Assembly (NCBI RefSeq): GCF_000828675.1
Contig: NZ_AP014510.1
Coordinates: 1,383,413-1,447,412 of the forward strand
Direction: 5' to 3'
Length of the DNA: 64,000 nt
Source: Thermotoga profunda AZM34c06
GTDB lineage: Bacteria > Thermotogota > Thermotogae > Thermotogales > DSM-5069
Below, piece after piece: positions 7,697-16,305 of the stretch. The position numbers and the translations under genes are program-made. Below the pieces are notes generated by a model, which saw nothing but the letters and a program-made list of their open reading frames with translations, made no database searches and had not been told where the DNA came from. Position 1 is the first letter of the stretch. Each line of letters opens with the position of its first letter.

Positions 7697-10231
7697 TCAG
7701 GTATTTTTGAGCATAACATTTATTTTGTAATGATCTAATAGTGGTCTTGTTGAATCGATGCAGACTTTTTTATCAAGGAGTTTAACTTTCACCATTTCTC
7801 TTTCTGAAGCAGGTTCGAAATCCATATGATCAAAACAACTTTGCGGTTCATAGACAACTGAGTCTACCTTTGATAAGTCATAGTATTCATCGATCGAACA
7901 ATCTGGTTTTACAACACATAGATATTCTCCGTCGGGTAGATTTCCTTTTATCCGTATTATCGTCGTGCCGTCACTTGCAAAATTCGAATCAACCAACAAT
8001 GCAACTGGTAGAATTCTCCCAGAAACGAACACCTCGGTCAAAGGCGCAAAGTTCTCTTGAAAGCTGATCTGCAAAGGGGTTAAAGGAAAACCATATACCT
8101 GTTCTTCGAATGCGGCAATATCTTTTTGGGTAAACTTCAAGACTTTTTCTTCACGGTGTTCTCCAAAGATCGAGGACATTTCCGTCAAAGACGAATCGTA
8201 TCCTTTTTGAAATGCATTGAACGCCTTTATTGATTCTTCACGAGTAGAATATAGGCAATCAAAGGCTCCTGCAAAGACCAATCTTTCCAATGTTGAAAGA
8301 GGTATTGAGGTTTTCCTCGTAAAATCATCGATGCTTGAAAACGGTCCTTTTGTAATACACATATTTGCGATTGAATTACTCACGCCTGCTATCACTTCAA
8401 GCGGTAACTGAAATTCATTGTCTTTTAACTCAACTGGATTGATCGATGGATGAACTACCCGAAAACCCCGAGAACGTAATTCTTGAACCGAAAGAAAGAT
8501 TTTCTCCCTATCGCTGGAATGTTCTTTCAGATATATTGTGAAAAACTCCTTAGGAAAATGATGCTTTATATAAGCGAGTTCATAACTTATATGCGCATAA
8601 GCTATACTGTGAGATTTGTTGAATCCATACGAAGAAAATCTGAGTATAATTTCAACCAATTGTTCTATCGAGAATCTGTCATACCCTTTGCCTATTGCTC
8701 TACGTTTGAATTGTTCTGCTGCATCTTTCATTACATTTAAGTCTTTCTGCGATATAGCCTTTCTGAAAAGATCTGACTCAGCAGGTGTCATGCCAGCCAA
8801 ATCTACAGCAATTTTCATCAATTGCTCTTGATATATCATCACACCATATGTTTCCTCGAAAAACCGACTGCGCTCACCACAGCCACGCTTTCTTTCAGCG
8901 TAAAGCTCGTTCAATTTGGCAAGTAACGGTCCAGGTCTGTTTACAGCAAGAAGATCAGAAAGTTCTCTGATATCTTGTGGTCTAATTTGCCTGCAAAGGC
9001 TTCTTGCGGGCAAACGCTCAAGCTGGAAAATACCGTGCGTTCTACCAGATGAGATCTCTTTATAAACTAAAGAATCATTTATGGGAATCTCTTTGAGACC
9101 AAGAGACTTTTTCAATTTATGGAGCAAAGATAGGGTCGTCAAGCCCAAGATATCTATTTTTGTAATTCCAACCTTACTGAGAGAATCCATGTCATATTCG
9201 AGTAAAAACGGCTTTGTATTTGGAACAATCGGTAAGGGTAGAACTGAATCTGCTATGACAACACCAGCTGCATGTGTGCTTCTGTGAAAAGGCAAACCAT
9301 TGAGAAGGTCAAATGTCTTGGATTTTATTTCGATCCCAAGTCTTTTTGATTCATTCTGCAAAGATTTTGGAGAAAGTGTGGCAAATGTAGAAATTTGAGC
9401 AACAAAGGCAAATTCTTCGGAGAGTTTTTCAATCAAAAAAGCACGTTTTTCATCTTCAACATCTATATCTATATCCGGTAATTCTTGGCGGTATTCATTC
9501 AAAAATCTTTCAAATAATAGATCATACTTTATTGGATCCACACTCGTGATTCCCAAAATATAAGAAACAACAGATCCCACAGCACTGCCACGACCTGGTC
9601 CAACACAAATATCAAGAGATTTTGCGGTATCTATGATCTTTTTCACTGTGTAAAAATATGGTTCAAAGCCGAGTTTTTCAATCACTTCAATTTCTTTTTC
9701 AAACCTTTTTCTATATTCCGGTACCAAGTCATTTAGATAACTCCTTAACCACGATTTTTGTGGCTGGGGAAATCGCACACTCACCCGTAAATCATATGTC
9801 TCACAATTGAGTGATATCGCGACATCTTGGAATTTTCCTTCAAAAGGTGATCCGAGTTTACTTGGACTTGAAAGTAGTTGGCACATGATTTCATATGCTT
9901 CACGATGAGAGTTTTCAAGGTAATAAACCAGCTTCACAGAATTTATATCTAACCAATTCAACTTTGGTTCCCTTTTTTGATTGTATGCATTGACAAGTTC
10001 TTCAAATTCAATACGGTTTCTCGCATAGAAAATCTTTTCGCCGATTCTCAACCCATGAACAGGTATCAATCCTTTTTTTCTGCATAGATCGTTGAAAATC
10101 ACAGCACTGTGAAAATTCTTGTCTGCGATCAACAAAGATTTCAAGCCATACTTACAGGCTTTTTCAACAACTTGTTCGATTTTTAATATAGAACCTTCAA
10201 AAGAATATGGGGAGACAATAGCTGGTATCAC
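7697..10231 (-). CDS. dnaE: DNA polymerase III alpha subunit, short DnaE type
   Basis: An 844-residue C-family replicative polymerase, against about 1,160 for E. coli DnaE. The palm motif VGPGRGSAVGSVVSYILG (about residues 210-227) is followed by PDIDID at 252-257, whose Asp residues are the catalytic pair. Later blocks such as MIYQEQLMKIAVDLAGM and YGFNKSHSIAYAHISYELAY are also present. The N-terminal PHP domain is shortened: where active PHP domains have a His-x-His start, this protein has IVSPYSFEGS without histidines, so metal-dependent proofreading is unlikely. A helix-hairpin-helix-like stretch (GVSNSIANMC, near residue 620) remains, but the C-terminal tau-binding part of long DnaEs is missing. 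Thermotogae are known to carry both PolC and a short DnaE. It overlaps rluD by 4 nt. Confidence 0.88.
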   Translation of the reverse strand: MIPAIVSPYSFEGSILKIEQVVEKACKYGLKSLLIADKNFHSAVIFNDLCRKKGLIPVHGLRIGEKIFYARNRIEFEELVNAYNQKREPKLNWLDINSVKLVYYLENSHREAYEIMCQLLSSPSKLGSPFEGKFQDVAISLNCETYDLRVSVRFPQPQKSWLRSYLNDLVPEYRKRFEKEIEVIEKLGFEPYFYTVKKIIDTAKSLDICVGPGRGSAVGSVVSYILGITSVDPIKYDLLFERFLNEYRQELPDIDIDVEDEKRAFLIEKLSEEFAFVAQISTFATLSPKSLQNESKRLGIEIKSKTFDLLNGLPFHRSTHAAGVVIADSVLPLPIVPNTKPFLLEYDMDSLSKVGITKIDILGLTTLSLLHKLKKSLGLKEIPINDSLVYKEISSGRTHGIFQLERLPARSLCRQIRPQDIRELSDLLAVNRPGPLLAKLNELYAERKRGCGERSRFFEETYGVMIYQEQLMKIAVDLAGMTPAESDLFRKAISQKDLNVMKDAAEQFKRRAIGKGYDRFSIEQLVEIILRFSSYGFNKSHSIAYAHISYELAYIKHHFPKEFFTIYLKEHSSDREKIFLSVQELRSRGFRVVHPSINPVELKDNEFQLPLEVIAGVSNSIANMCITKGPFSSIDDFTRKTSIPLSTLERLVFAGAFDCLYSTREESIKAFNAFQKGYDSSLTEMSSIFGEHREEKVLKFTQKDIAAFEEQVYGFPLTPLQISFQENFAPLTEVFVSGRILPVALLVDSNFASDGTTIIRIKGNLPDGEYLCVVKPDCSIDEYYDLSKVDSVVYEPQSCFDHMDFEPASEREMVKVKLLDKKVCIDSTRPLLDHYKINVMLKNT

Positions 10232-11145
10232 GTGATCTTCACAACCTGAGAATTCAACTTGATAATGAGATCTTTGAAATCATCAGGTAAAGGAGCTATA
10301 AAACTGAGCCACTTGTCAGTTCTTGGATGATAAAATTCAAGCTTTGCTGCATGCAGCATTTGACGAGGTGCTCCAAGACTATTACCGTAAAGCTTATCTC
10401 CCAAAATTGGATGACCTATGTATTTCATATGTACTCTTATCTGGTGAGTACGTCCTGTTTTGGGGTACGCTGCAACCAAAGATGCTGTATCGTCAAAATA
10501 TCTGAGAACTTTGTAAAATGTTATGGCGGCTCTACCCGTATCGTTAACAGACATCTTTGTTCTAAAAACCGGATGCCTTGCCAGAGATACTTTGATCTCT
10601 CCTTGAGGATCACTTATCCTACCTCGAACCAGAGCCAGATAAACTTTTGAAACTTTTCTATCTTTGAATTGTTGAGAAAGATTTCTATGGGATAAATCGT
10701 TTTTTGCCACAACCATGACCCCCGAGGTATCTTTGTCCAATCTATGGACGATACCGGGTCTTAATTCTCCACCGATTCCTTGGAGATCTTTGCAATGATA
10801 GAGCAACGCATTTACGAGTGTCCCACTTGTGTGTGAAGGGATTGGATGGACTATCATACCAGCTGGTTTGTTTATCACTATCAAGTCATGGTCTTCGTAA
10901 AGTATCTCAAGGTCTATTGGTTCTGGTTCAATCGACAGGATCGTCGCTGGTTCGGGGTCTGGTACGAATATCACATCTTTCACCTTCACCCGATAACTTG
11001 GTTTCTGTGGTTTACCATTGACTGTTATCTTACCTTCTTTTATGGCTTTCTGTAGAAAACTTCTTGAAATCTTTGCAGGTATCTTTTGCAAAAGGTAGAG
11101 ATCGAGTCTTTGCTCTTGCTCAACTCTGTTCACCTTTATCTCCAA
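10228..11145 (-). CDS. rluD: RluD-family 23S rRNA pseudouridine synthase
   Basis: A 305-residue protein with an N-terminal S4 domain (about 10-60) and a RluA/RluD catalytic domain. The motif GIVHRLDKDTSGVMVVAK places the catalytic aspartate at D137. The C-terminal block GRTHQIRVHMKYIGHPILGD is characteristic of the family. RluD-type enzymes modify uridines of helix 69 in 23S rRNA; RluC-like specificity is also possible. It overlaps lspA upstream by 26 nt and dnaE downstream by 4 nt. The lspA-rluD linkage is widespread in bacteria. Confidence 0.88.
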   Translation of the reverse strand: MEIKVNRVEQEQRLDLYLLQKIPAKISRSFLQKAIKEGKITVNGKPQKPSYRVKVKDVIFVPDPEPATILSIEPEPIDLEILYEDHDLIVINKPAGMIVHPIPSHTSGTLVNALLYHCKDLQGIGGELRPGIVHRLDKDTSGVMVVAKNDLSHRNLSQQFKDRKVSKVYLALVRGRISDPQGEIKVSLARHPVFRTKMSVNDTGRAAITFYKVLRYFDDTASLVAAYPKTGRTHQIRVHMKYIGHPILGDKLYGNSLGAPRQMLHAAKLEFYHPRTDKWLSFIAPLPDDFKDLIIKLNSQVVKIT

Positions 11146-11563
11146 GACTCTTCTCTCCTATCAATAAACCCAGAATTATCAATATGCCACCGAGCGTGAT
11201 GAAAAGATCGGCAACGTTGAAAATAGCGGGAAAGTACCTCAAGTTTATGAAATCAACAACATAACCGAATCTGAATCTATCAACGATATTTCCAATCGCC
11301 CCACCAACGATCATCTGTAGACCGACTTTTGTGAGAGATGAGCTTTTAACAAAGCTTGATACGAATGAAAGTATTAGCGTTACGGCAAAGGTCACCCATA
11401 ACACCCATGGCGCCCTTGAGAATAAACCAAATACTATGCCGGTGTTTCTGGTGTAGGTAAACCATAGAACACCGGGAATTGCAAAAATTGGTTGAAACAA
11501 AAACCTTTCTACCAACATCTTCGAAAGTTGATCCATTAGAACCACGAATGTTACCCAAAACAT
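11120..11563 (-). CDS. lspA: Lipoprotein signal peptidase (signal peptidase II)
   Basis: A 147-residue membrane protein with four hydrophobic segments. The catalytic aspartates of this aspartic protease are D95 in GGAIGNIVDRF and D104 in YVVDFINL, the two conserved boxes of LspA; DQLSK near residue 11 and the NTG of YTRNTGIVFGLF are also family features. It cleaves signal peptides from diacylglyceryl-modified prolipoproteins in the inner membrane. The start follows the cheR stop by one nucleotide, and the 3' end overlaps rluD by 26 nt. Confidence 0.92.
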   Translation of the reverse strand: MFWVTFVVLMDQLSKMLVERFLFQPIFAIPGVLWFTYTRNTGIVFGLFSRAPWVLWVTFAVTLILSFVSSFVKSSSLTKVGLQMIVGGAIGNIVDRFRFGYVVDFINLRYFPAIFNVADLFITLGGILIILGLLIGEKSLGDKGEQS

Positions 11564-11564
11564 T

Positions 11565-12380
11565 TCATTTCACCCTTTGATAGAAGAAGGGACTGGCTAT
11601 TTTCAAACCTATCTCAGCGTAGTCAAAGATTCTCTCTGTACTTCCCACAAATAGAATACCGCCAAGTCTCAATGCTTTCACGAAATTTCTGTAAAGTTGG
11701 TCCTTAGCAGCCGATTCAAAATATATCACCACGTTTCTACAAATTATCAAATCAAGTGAGCTGGGAAATGGATCTTGAAGCATGTTGTGTTTCTTGAATT
11801 CGATTCTTTTCTTGATAAAGTCTTTTATCTTATAACTACCATCGAGTAGTTCAAAATACTTGTCAAGGTAAGATTTCGGAGTACTTACCATCGATCTCGC
11901 TTCATACAAACCTTCTCTTGCTTCTTCGAGTGCCCTTTCATCTAAATCCGTTGCCAGTATCGATGCTCCCAGGGGAGCTTTCAATTCTTCAAGCAAAATG
12001 GCCAAAGAATATGGTTCTTCACCACTTGCGCAACCTGCACTCCATGCTTTGAATCTACTTCTACTTACAGCAAGCAACTCTGGCAAATATTTATCACGTA
12101 GTTCCCACCATTTTTCTGGATTTCGAAAGAATTCTGTCACATTTATCGTTAATTTATCGAGAAATTCTTCTTTAGCAGTTGGGTTTGAAAGCAAGAATTT
12201 CAGATATTCTTGAAAAGAAGATAACCTGTATTTCTTTATGAGTATCTCTATTCTTCGTTTAACTCTATGTGGTTTGTAACCCGATAGATCCAGTCCAAAA
12301 TATCTATGGACTTCTTTCACAAACCATTGAAAATCTTCCATTGGAAATTCACCAGAAAACTGGGAAAGAAAATCCTGCAT
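11565..12380 (-). CDS. cheR: CheR chemotaxis protein methyltransferase
   Basis: A 271-residue S-adenosylmethionine-dependent methyltransferase that adds methyl groups to glutamates of chemoreceptors. It has the all-alpha N-terminal domain (about 1-85) and the SAM-binding motif [17 protein letters not shown] near residue 113. [15 protein letters not shown] and [11 protein letters not shown], typical of CheR, follow. It overlaps the upstream envelope-protein gene by 32 nt. No other chemotaxis core gene (cheA, cheY with cheW, cheB) lies nearby, but a chemoreceptor is encoded at 55018-57024 in the same window. Confidence 0.9.
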   Translation of the reverse strand: MQDFLSQFSGEFPMEDFQWFVKEVHRYFGLDLSGYKPHRVKRRIEILIKKYRLSSFQEYLKFLLSNPTAKEEFLDKLTINVTEFFRNPEKWWELRDKYLPELLAVSRSRFKAWSAGCASGEEPYSLAILLEELKAPLGASILATDLDERALEEAREGLYEARSMVSTPKSYLDKYFELLDGSYKIKDFIKKRIEFKKHNMLQDPFPSSLDLIICRNVVIYFESAAKDQLYRNFVKALRLGGILFVGSTERIFDYAEIGLKIASPFFYQRVK

Positions 12381-13116
12381 ACCATCGCTCCTTCTGAGAA
12401 TTAAGTATCAAGTAGATTTGATCTATCTTTTTTCTCACATCAATCGATTCAGTTGTTATCAAAACCCACTCATCTTTGTTAAACCAACCAAATCCAATGT
12501 TAGTTTCACCTGCAAGATATTGTCCAAAGAAAAACAATCTTTTTGACCCAAGACTCACTCTAAAACCCATATTTGGTACAAAAAAGCCAGAAAACTCACC
12601 TAAAACGATACCTATTCCATAGCCATAATTGGATACAAAAGGTTCTATCTGTAGATCACCGAACTTCACCGGAATTCCTAAATGATAACCAGAGTCGCTA
12701 TCAACACACACAGAAAAATGAGGAACTTTGAAAAATAACGCGTAATTGTCTTTCAGAACAAATCCAACAGAACCATTGAATCCCCATAGGCTGAGAGTGT
12801 GTGGCTGATACTCAAGGTTACTATAACTCAACCAACCACTATATGGCACGACATATCTTACTCCTCCATTGTCTAAATCCAGTGAAAAATATTTCAGATT
12901 GTCGAATGGTTCATAGATGGGTAAAACTTTCAGTCCAGAACTATCACCAACAAATCCCAATGTGAATGCAAGGTCTGCCTGGACGCGCCAGAATTCGACA
13001 TATGGAGACACAGTTAAACCAAACCAAGAATAGCTGCCAAGGGCAAAATCGAGATTTACCACGGCAGCTAAGAAACAGGTTGGCACTATTAGCCAAACAA
13101 ACAACAAATTTTTCAT
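12349..13116 (-). CDS. Secreted beta-rich protein, possibly an outer-envelope beta-barrel
   Basis: A 255-residue protein that I do not recognise as a named family. The N-terminus ([20 protein letters not shown]) is a signal peptide. The rest alternates hydrophobic and polar residues and is rich in Gly, Phe, Tyr and Trp. It ends in [11 protein letters not shown], an amphipathic strand with a terminal aromatic residue, as in outer-membrane beta-barrels. Thermotogae have an outer sheath (toga), so a toga-located barrel is plausible, but this is inference. Its 3' end overlaps cheR by 32 nt and its start overlaps yebC by 4 nt. Confidence 0.6.
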   Translation of the reverse strand: MKNLLFVWLIVPTCFLAAVVNLDFALGSYSWFGLTVSPYVEFWRVQADLAFTLGFVGDSSGLKVLPIYEPFDNLKYFSLDLDNGGVRYVVPYSGWLSYSNLEYQPHTLSLWGFNGSVGFVLKDNYALFFKVPHFSVCVDSDSGYHLGIPVKFGDLQIEPFVSNYGYGIGIVLGEFSGFFVPNMGFRVSLGSKRLFFFGQYLAGETNIGFGWFNKDEWVLITTESIDVRKKIDQIYLILNSQKERWYAGFSFPVFW

Positions 13117-13874
13117 TGATTTAATTGCGAAAGTATTGCCTCCATTTCCGCATCGTCCATCTCAAAGTTCGAGTAAACATCTTGCACATCATCCATGTCC
13201 TCAAGTGCATTCAACAATGTGAGTATTCTCTCGGCATCTTTTCCAGTGACTTGAACGGTATTCTTGGGGACATAAGATATATTGGCATCAACTTTGTAGC
13301 CATTTTTTTCGAGTGCTTCTTTGACTGTCGTGAGATTTTCGGACGATGTGACTATCCTTATTGGGTCATCTTGATCATTGATATCTTCGGCTCCGGCATC
13401 AATCGCTAACATAACTACCTCTTCAACATTTGCCACCTGATCACGTGGTATGTTGATGATTCCCTTTCGCTCGAAAATCCAACTAACTGCTCCAAGATCT
13501 GCAAGACTTCCACCATGTCTGCTGAGGACATGCCTTAATTCTTGCGCTGTTCTGTTCTTGTTGTCTGTCAGTGCACGAATGTACAGTGCCACACCCGCGG
13601 GACCATAAGCTTCGTAAATGATCTCTTGATAATCTACTCCTTCTAATTCACCTGTACCGCGTTTGATGGCTTTTTCAATATTGTCTTTTGGCATATTCGC
13701 TTCTTTTGCTTTTTCAATTGCCGTTCTCAATCTTGGGTTTGTTTCTGGATCTCCTCCGCCCTCACGAGCCGCAACGATTAATTCCCTGATCAGCTTAGTG
13801 AACATCTGAGAACGTTTTGCATCTTGTGCCATCTTTCGATGTTTGATATTCGCCCATTTGTTGTGACCAGACAT
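13113..13874 (-). CDS. yebC: YebC/PmpR (TACO1) family protein
   Basis: A 253-residue protein with the unmistakable YebC start ([14 protein letters not shown]) and the block [38 protein letters not shown] and [10 protein letters not shown] are further family signatures. The length matches the family. YebC proteins have been described both as DNA-binding regulators and, more recently, as ribosome-associated factors that help translate difficult sequences such as polyproline. The sequence does not decide between these roles. It lies 11 nt after the phosphatase gene. Confidence 0.93.
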   Translation of the reverse strand: MSGHNKWANIKHRKMAQDAKRSQMFTKLIRELIVAAREGGGDPETNPRLRTAIEKAKEANMPKDNIEKAIKRGTGELEGVDYQEIIYEAYGPAGVALYIRALTDNKNRTAQELRHVLSRHGGSLADLGAVSWIFERKGIINIPRDQVANVEEVVMLAIDAGAEDINDQDDPIRIVTSSENLTTVKEALEKNGYKVDANISYVPKNTVQVTGKDAERILTLLNALEDMDDVQDVYSNFEMDDAEMEAILSQLNQ

Positions 13875-13885
13875 TTTCTTCCCTC

Positions 13886-15250
13886 CTAAGAGAAATTTTC
13901 TCCAAGATATTTTATCACTGTTATTGTTGTATCGTCATGTCTTTGAGCATCAACAGAAAAATTATCAAGATCGTTTTTTACATTTTCCAAGATCTGAGCA
14001 ACATTATCATGCCTTGATTCAAAGATTTGTTTACACAATCTCTCGAATCCATATTCATTACCGTAAACATCACGGGTTTCAATTACACCATCTGTATAAG
14101 CAACCAGAATATCTCCTGGTTTCATCTCAGTTTCAAATATCTTGTAATTTGTATTTTTTACTATGCCAAGGGGTAGGTTCTGTGCATCTAATGTGTTCAA
14201 AGTATTCCCACTCAGAAATAACACCGGGTTATGTCCAGCATTCACAAGCTGAAGTGTACCATCACAGTGTAGGCACATTAAAACCATTGTTACAAACCTA
14301 TCTTCTTCGAGATCATCGCAAAGAACATTGTTCAACTGCTCGGCTAATTTTGACACGCTATCAACGTTATTGGAAAGTGTTCTCAATGCACTACGCAACG
14401 AAGTCATCATCAAAGCCGCTGGAATACCCTTTCCTGATACATCTGCTACAGTGACAAAAACCCGTTTTTCCCTGATCAAGATATCGTAGTAATCTCCTCC
14501 AACTTGGATAGCCGGGATTGTATCGGCACAGATATCAACATACTTAAGGCTTGGCAATTTTCTTGGAAAGAGTCTCATCTGTATTTGTCGAGCTATCTCG
14601 AGTTGTTCCCTTAGTCTCTCTCTTTCCACTTCTCGCTTCAATCTTACATATCTTTCACACACCGACGACAGTTGTTGGGCGGCAGCCTCAAGAATTTTCC
14701 TATCGGCTGCAGTGAACATGTCTGGGATCCTCTCGATCAGAGTTATTCTTCCCCAGAGAGATTTACCACTCTTTACGGGAACAGATAGTAAATTTCTAAC
14801 ATAGTAATTGTGATCTGGTTCTATCAAGATGACATTGTCATCATCTATATTAATTATTTGTTTTGCTTTCTGAAAGGTTTCACTATCAATCTCAAAGATC
14901 TTCTCATGATGGATGTGCTTATCGGCAACATTTAGTTCGATAGAAATTGCAGAGAAAGGTATAGTCTGTCTGAGCAATTCTACAAGTGGTTCGGGGCTCT
15001 CAGATGGATCTACTACATTGGTAAAAAGGTTATTCAGTTCAAAAAGAGTCGATATCTCCTGATAAGTTTTTGATAACTCTTCAATGTGTTCTTCAAGTAA
15101 TCTTGTATAATCTTTTCGATGTTCATTCAATTCCGATAAGATTCTATCAATAGCCGTGACTATATCCTTTAGGCTTGCCATGCCTTGATATGGTGGCAAA
15201 TTAGTAGCTTTGGAGATCTTCTCATAAACCTTCCTGAGTTCATGTTCCAT
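13886..15250 (-). CDS. SpoIIE/RsbU-type serine phosphatase with GAF-like sensor
   Basis: A 454-residue cytoplasmic protein. Residues about 30-75 look like a coiled coil ([20 protein letters not shown]). Residues about 75-205 resemble a GAF domain, and the C-terminal half is a PP2C phosphatase of the SpoIIE/RsbU type. [12 protein letters not shown] leads into the metal-site motifs GGDYYDI and [15 protein letters not shown], and the later AYTDGVIE block is present. Such proteins dephosphorylate anti-sigma-factor antagonists. The start overlaps the receiver-protein gene by 11 nt, so that protein is the likely input partner. No anti-sigma or antagonist gene is adjacent. Confidence 0.87.
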   Translation of the reverse strand: MEHELRKVYEKISKATNLPPYQGMASLKDIVTAIDRILSELNEHRKDYTRLLEEHIEELSKTYQEISTLFELNNLFTNVVDPSESPEPLVELLRQTIPFSAISIELNVADKHIHHEKIFEIDSETFQKAKQIINIDDDNVILIEPDHNYYVRNLLSVPVKSGKSLWGRITLIERIPDMFTAADRKILEAAAQQLSSVCERYVRLKREVERERLREQLEIARQIQMRLFPRKLPSLKYVDICADTIPAIQVGGDYYDILIREKRVFVTVADVSGKGIPAALMMTSLRSALRTLSNNVDSVSKLAEQLNNVLCDDLEEDRFVTMVLMCLHCDGTLQLVNAGHNPVLFLSGNTLNTLDAQNLPLGIVKNTNYKIFETEMKPGDILVAYTDGVIETRDVYGNEYGFERLCKQIFESRHDNVAQILENVKNDLDNFSVDAQRHDDTTITVIKYLGENFS

Positions 15251-15614
15251 ACTGTATCACCCTACGAACTTCTTCAAGTAGTTTGATTGGACTGAATGGT
15301 TTTGTGAGAAAACCATTTGCACCAAGTTCAAGCGCTGTCTTTGGATCATCTTCGCCGCCTTTAGCGGTCAACATGATCACAGGAATATGAGCAAGTTCGG
15401 GATCTTTTCGCATCCTCTTGAGAACCTCAAAACCATCGATATATGGCATCATTATGTCCAATATAACAAGATCTGGTTTTATTTGCTGTAACTTTTCAAG
15501 GGCTTCCTTTCCATCTTTTGCCTCGTCAACAGAATAGCCCTCTCGTGTGAGATTGAAACTCACTATCTTTCTCAAAACCTCTGAATCATCAACAACTAAC
15601 ACTCTATAGCCCAC
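15240..15614 (-). CDS. Single-domain response regulator (CheY-like receiver)
   Basis: A 124-residue protein made only of a receiver domain. The acidic pair is in VVDDSEV, the phospho-acceptor is D53 in LVILDIMMP, the switch Thr is T83 in VIMLTAKG, and the conserved Lys is K104 in FLTKPF, so it looks fully functional. There is no output domain; it overlaps the SpoIIE-type phosphatase by 11 nt and probably controls it by protein contact. Start is GTG 15614, lying inside the 3' end of the DUF2344 gene (19-nt overlap). Confidence 0.9.
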   Translation of the reverse strand: MGYRVLVVDDSEVLRKIVSFNLTREGYSVDEAKDGKEALEKLQQIKPDLVILDIMMPYIDGFEVLKRMRKDPELAHIPVIMLTAKGGEDDPKTALELGANGFLTKPFSPIKLLEEVRRVIQYGT

Positions 15615-16234
15615 GCCGATTCCTCCAAAAGCTCTGAGAGTTTCCTATCGTTACAAAATGCTTCAGTACACTGAACCAGTATGAGACAGTCCTTTCGAGT
15701 CAAAATTGGTTCATAAAGATATCGAGAGCGAATTAACCTATCCCTTCGCTGTAAGTATCTTATCACAACAAATTTACCTTGAAAGTCGAATTTGATATTT
15801 TCAAAGAAATCACTGATCAAACCAGACTTTGATTTTTCAGTCACCTGTAATACCATCTCTGGATCGTACTTGGAAAGATCAACACAATCTTGTGGAACAA
15901 GTATTTTAAACTCATAGCCTGTAACAATCCTGTTAGGATTTAGATCTGTCCACCAGATTTTTTCAGGATACAGTCCATTTACAGAAGTCTCTCTGAGTTT
16001 CTGCATCGCTTTGTCAATTATTTGTTGTAACTCGATTCTCACATACAATGCAAGATTTATGACACCGGTTGGCATTGGATCAAGATACGAGATCTTCATT
16101 TTTTGGTGAAAACCTTTAGTCAAAGTAAAAGGTAAGTGGGCGCGACGAATATTTCTCTCAATAGCATTTGATGTTTCTATCGCAGACAAAAACCTCATAA
16201 GACCGTATTTTTTGTATTTTATGATCGCGTACAT
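15596..16234 (-). CDS. DUF2344 / radical-SAM-linked protein
   Basis: A 212-residue protein matching the DUF2344 (TIGR03936) family as I recall it: YKKYGLMRFLSAIETSNAIERNIRRA followed by LPFTLTKGFHQKMKISYLDP near the N-terminus (described in pieces; the block covers residues 8-60). In many bacteria this domain is fused to, or encoded beside, a B12-binding radical SAM protein; no such gene is adjacent here. The molecular function is unknown. It heads the minus-strand operon and its promoter lies in the palindromic divergent region at 16258-16278. Confidence 0.72.
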   Translation of the reverse strand: MYAIIKYKKYGLMRFLSAIETSNAIERNIRRAHLPFTLTKGFHQKMKISYLDPMPTGVINLALYVRIELQQIIDKAMQKLRETSVNGLYPEKIWWTDLNPNRIVTGYEFKILVPQDCVDLSKYDPEMVLQVTEKSKSGLISDFFENIKFDFQGKFVVIRYLQRRDRLIRSRYLYEPILTRKDCLILVQCTEAFCNDRKLSELLEESAWAIEC

Positions 16235-16257
16235 TTTACCTCCTGTGCTTTTGACTC

Positions 16258-16278
16258 GAAAATTATACTATAATTTTC
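16258..16278. promoter_or_regulatory. Divergent promoter region with a 21-bp perfect palindrome
   Basis: The sequence is GAAAATTATA, a central C at 16268, then TATAATTTTC. It yields a TATAAT on the plus strand (16269-16274) and another on the minus strand (16267-16262), back to back. They could be the -10 boxes for the HD hydrolase (plus, start 16306) and for the DUF2344 operon (minus, start 16234). No convincing -35 is found at proper spacing; TTGACT at 16251-16256 is only 12 nt from the plus -10. Confidence 0.55.
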
Positions 16279-16305
16279 CTGAGAATTGGAAAGAGGTGAG
16301 TTTTC

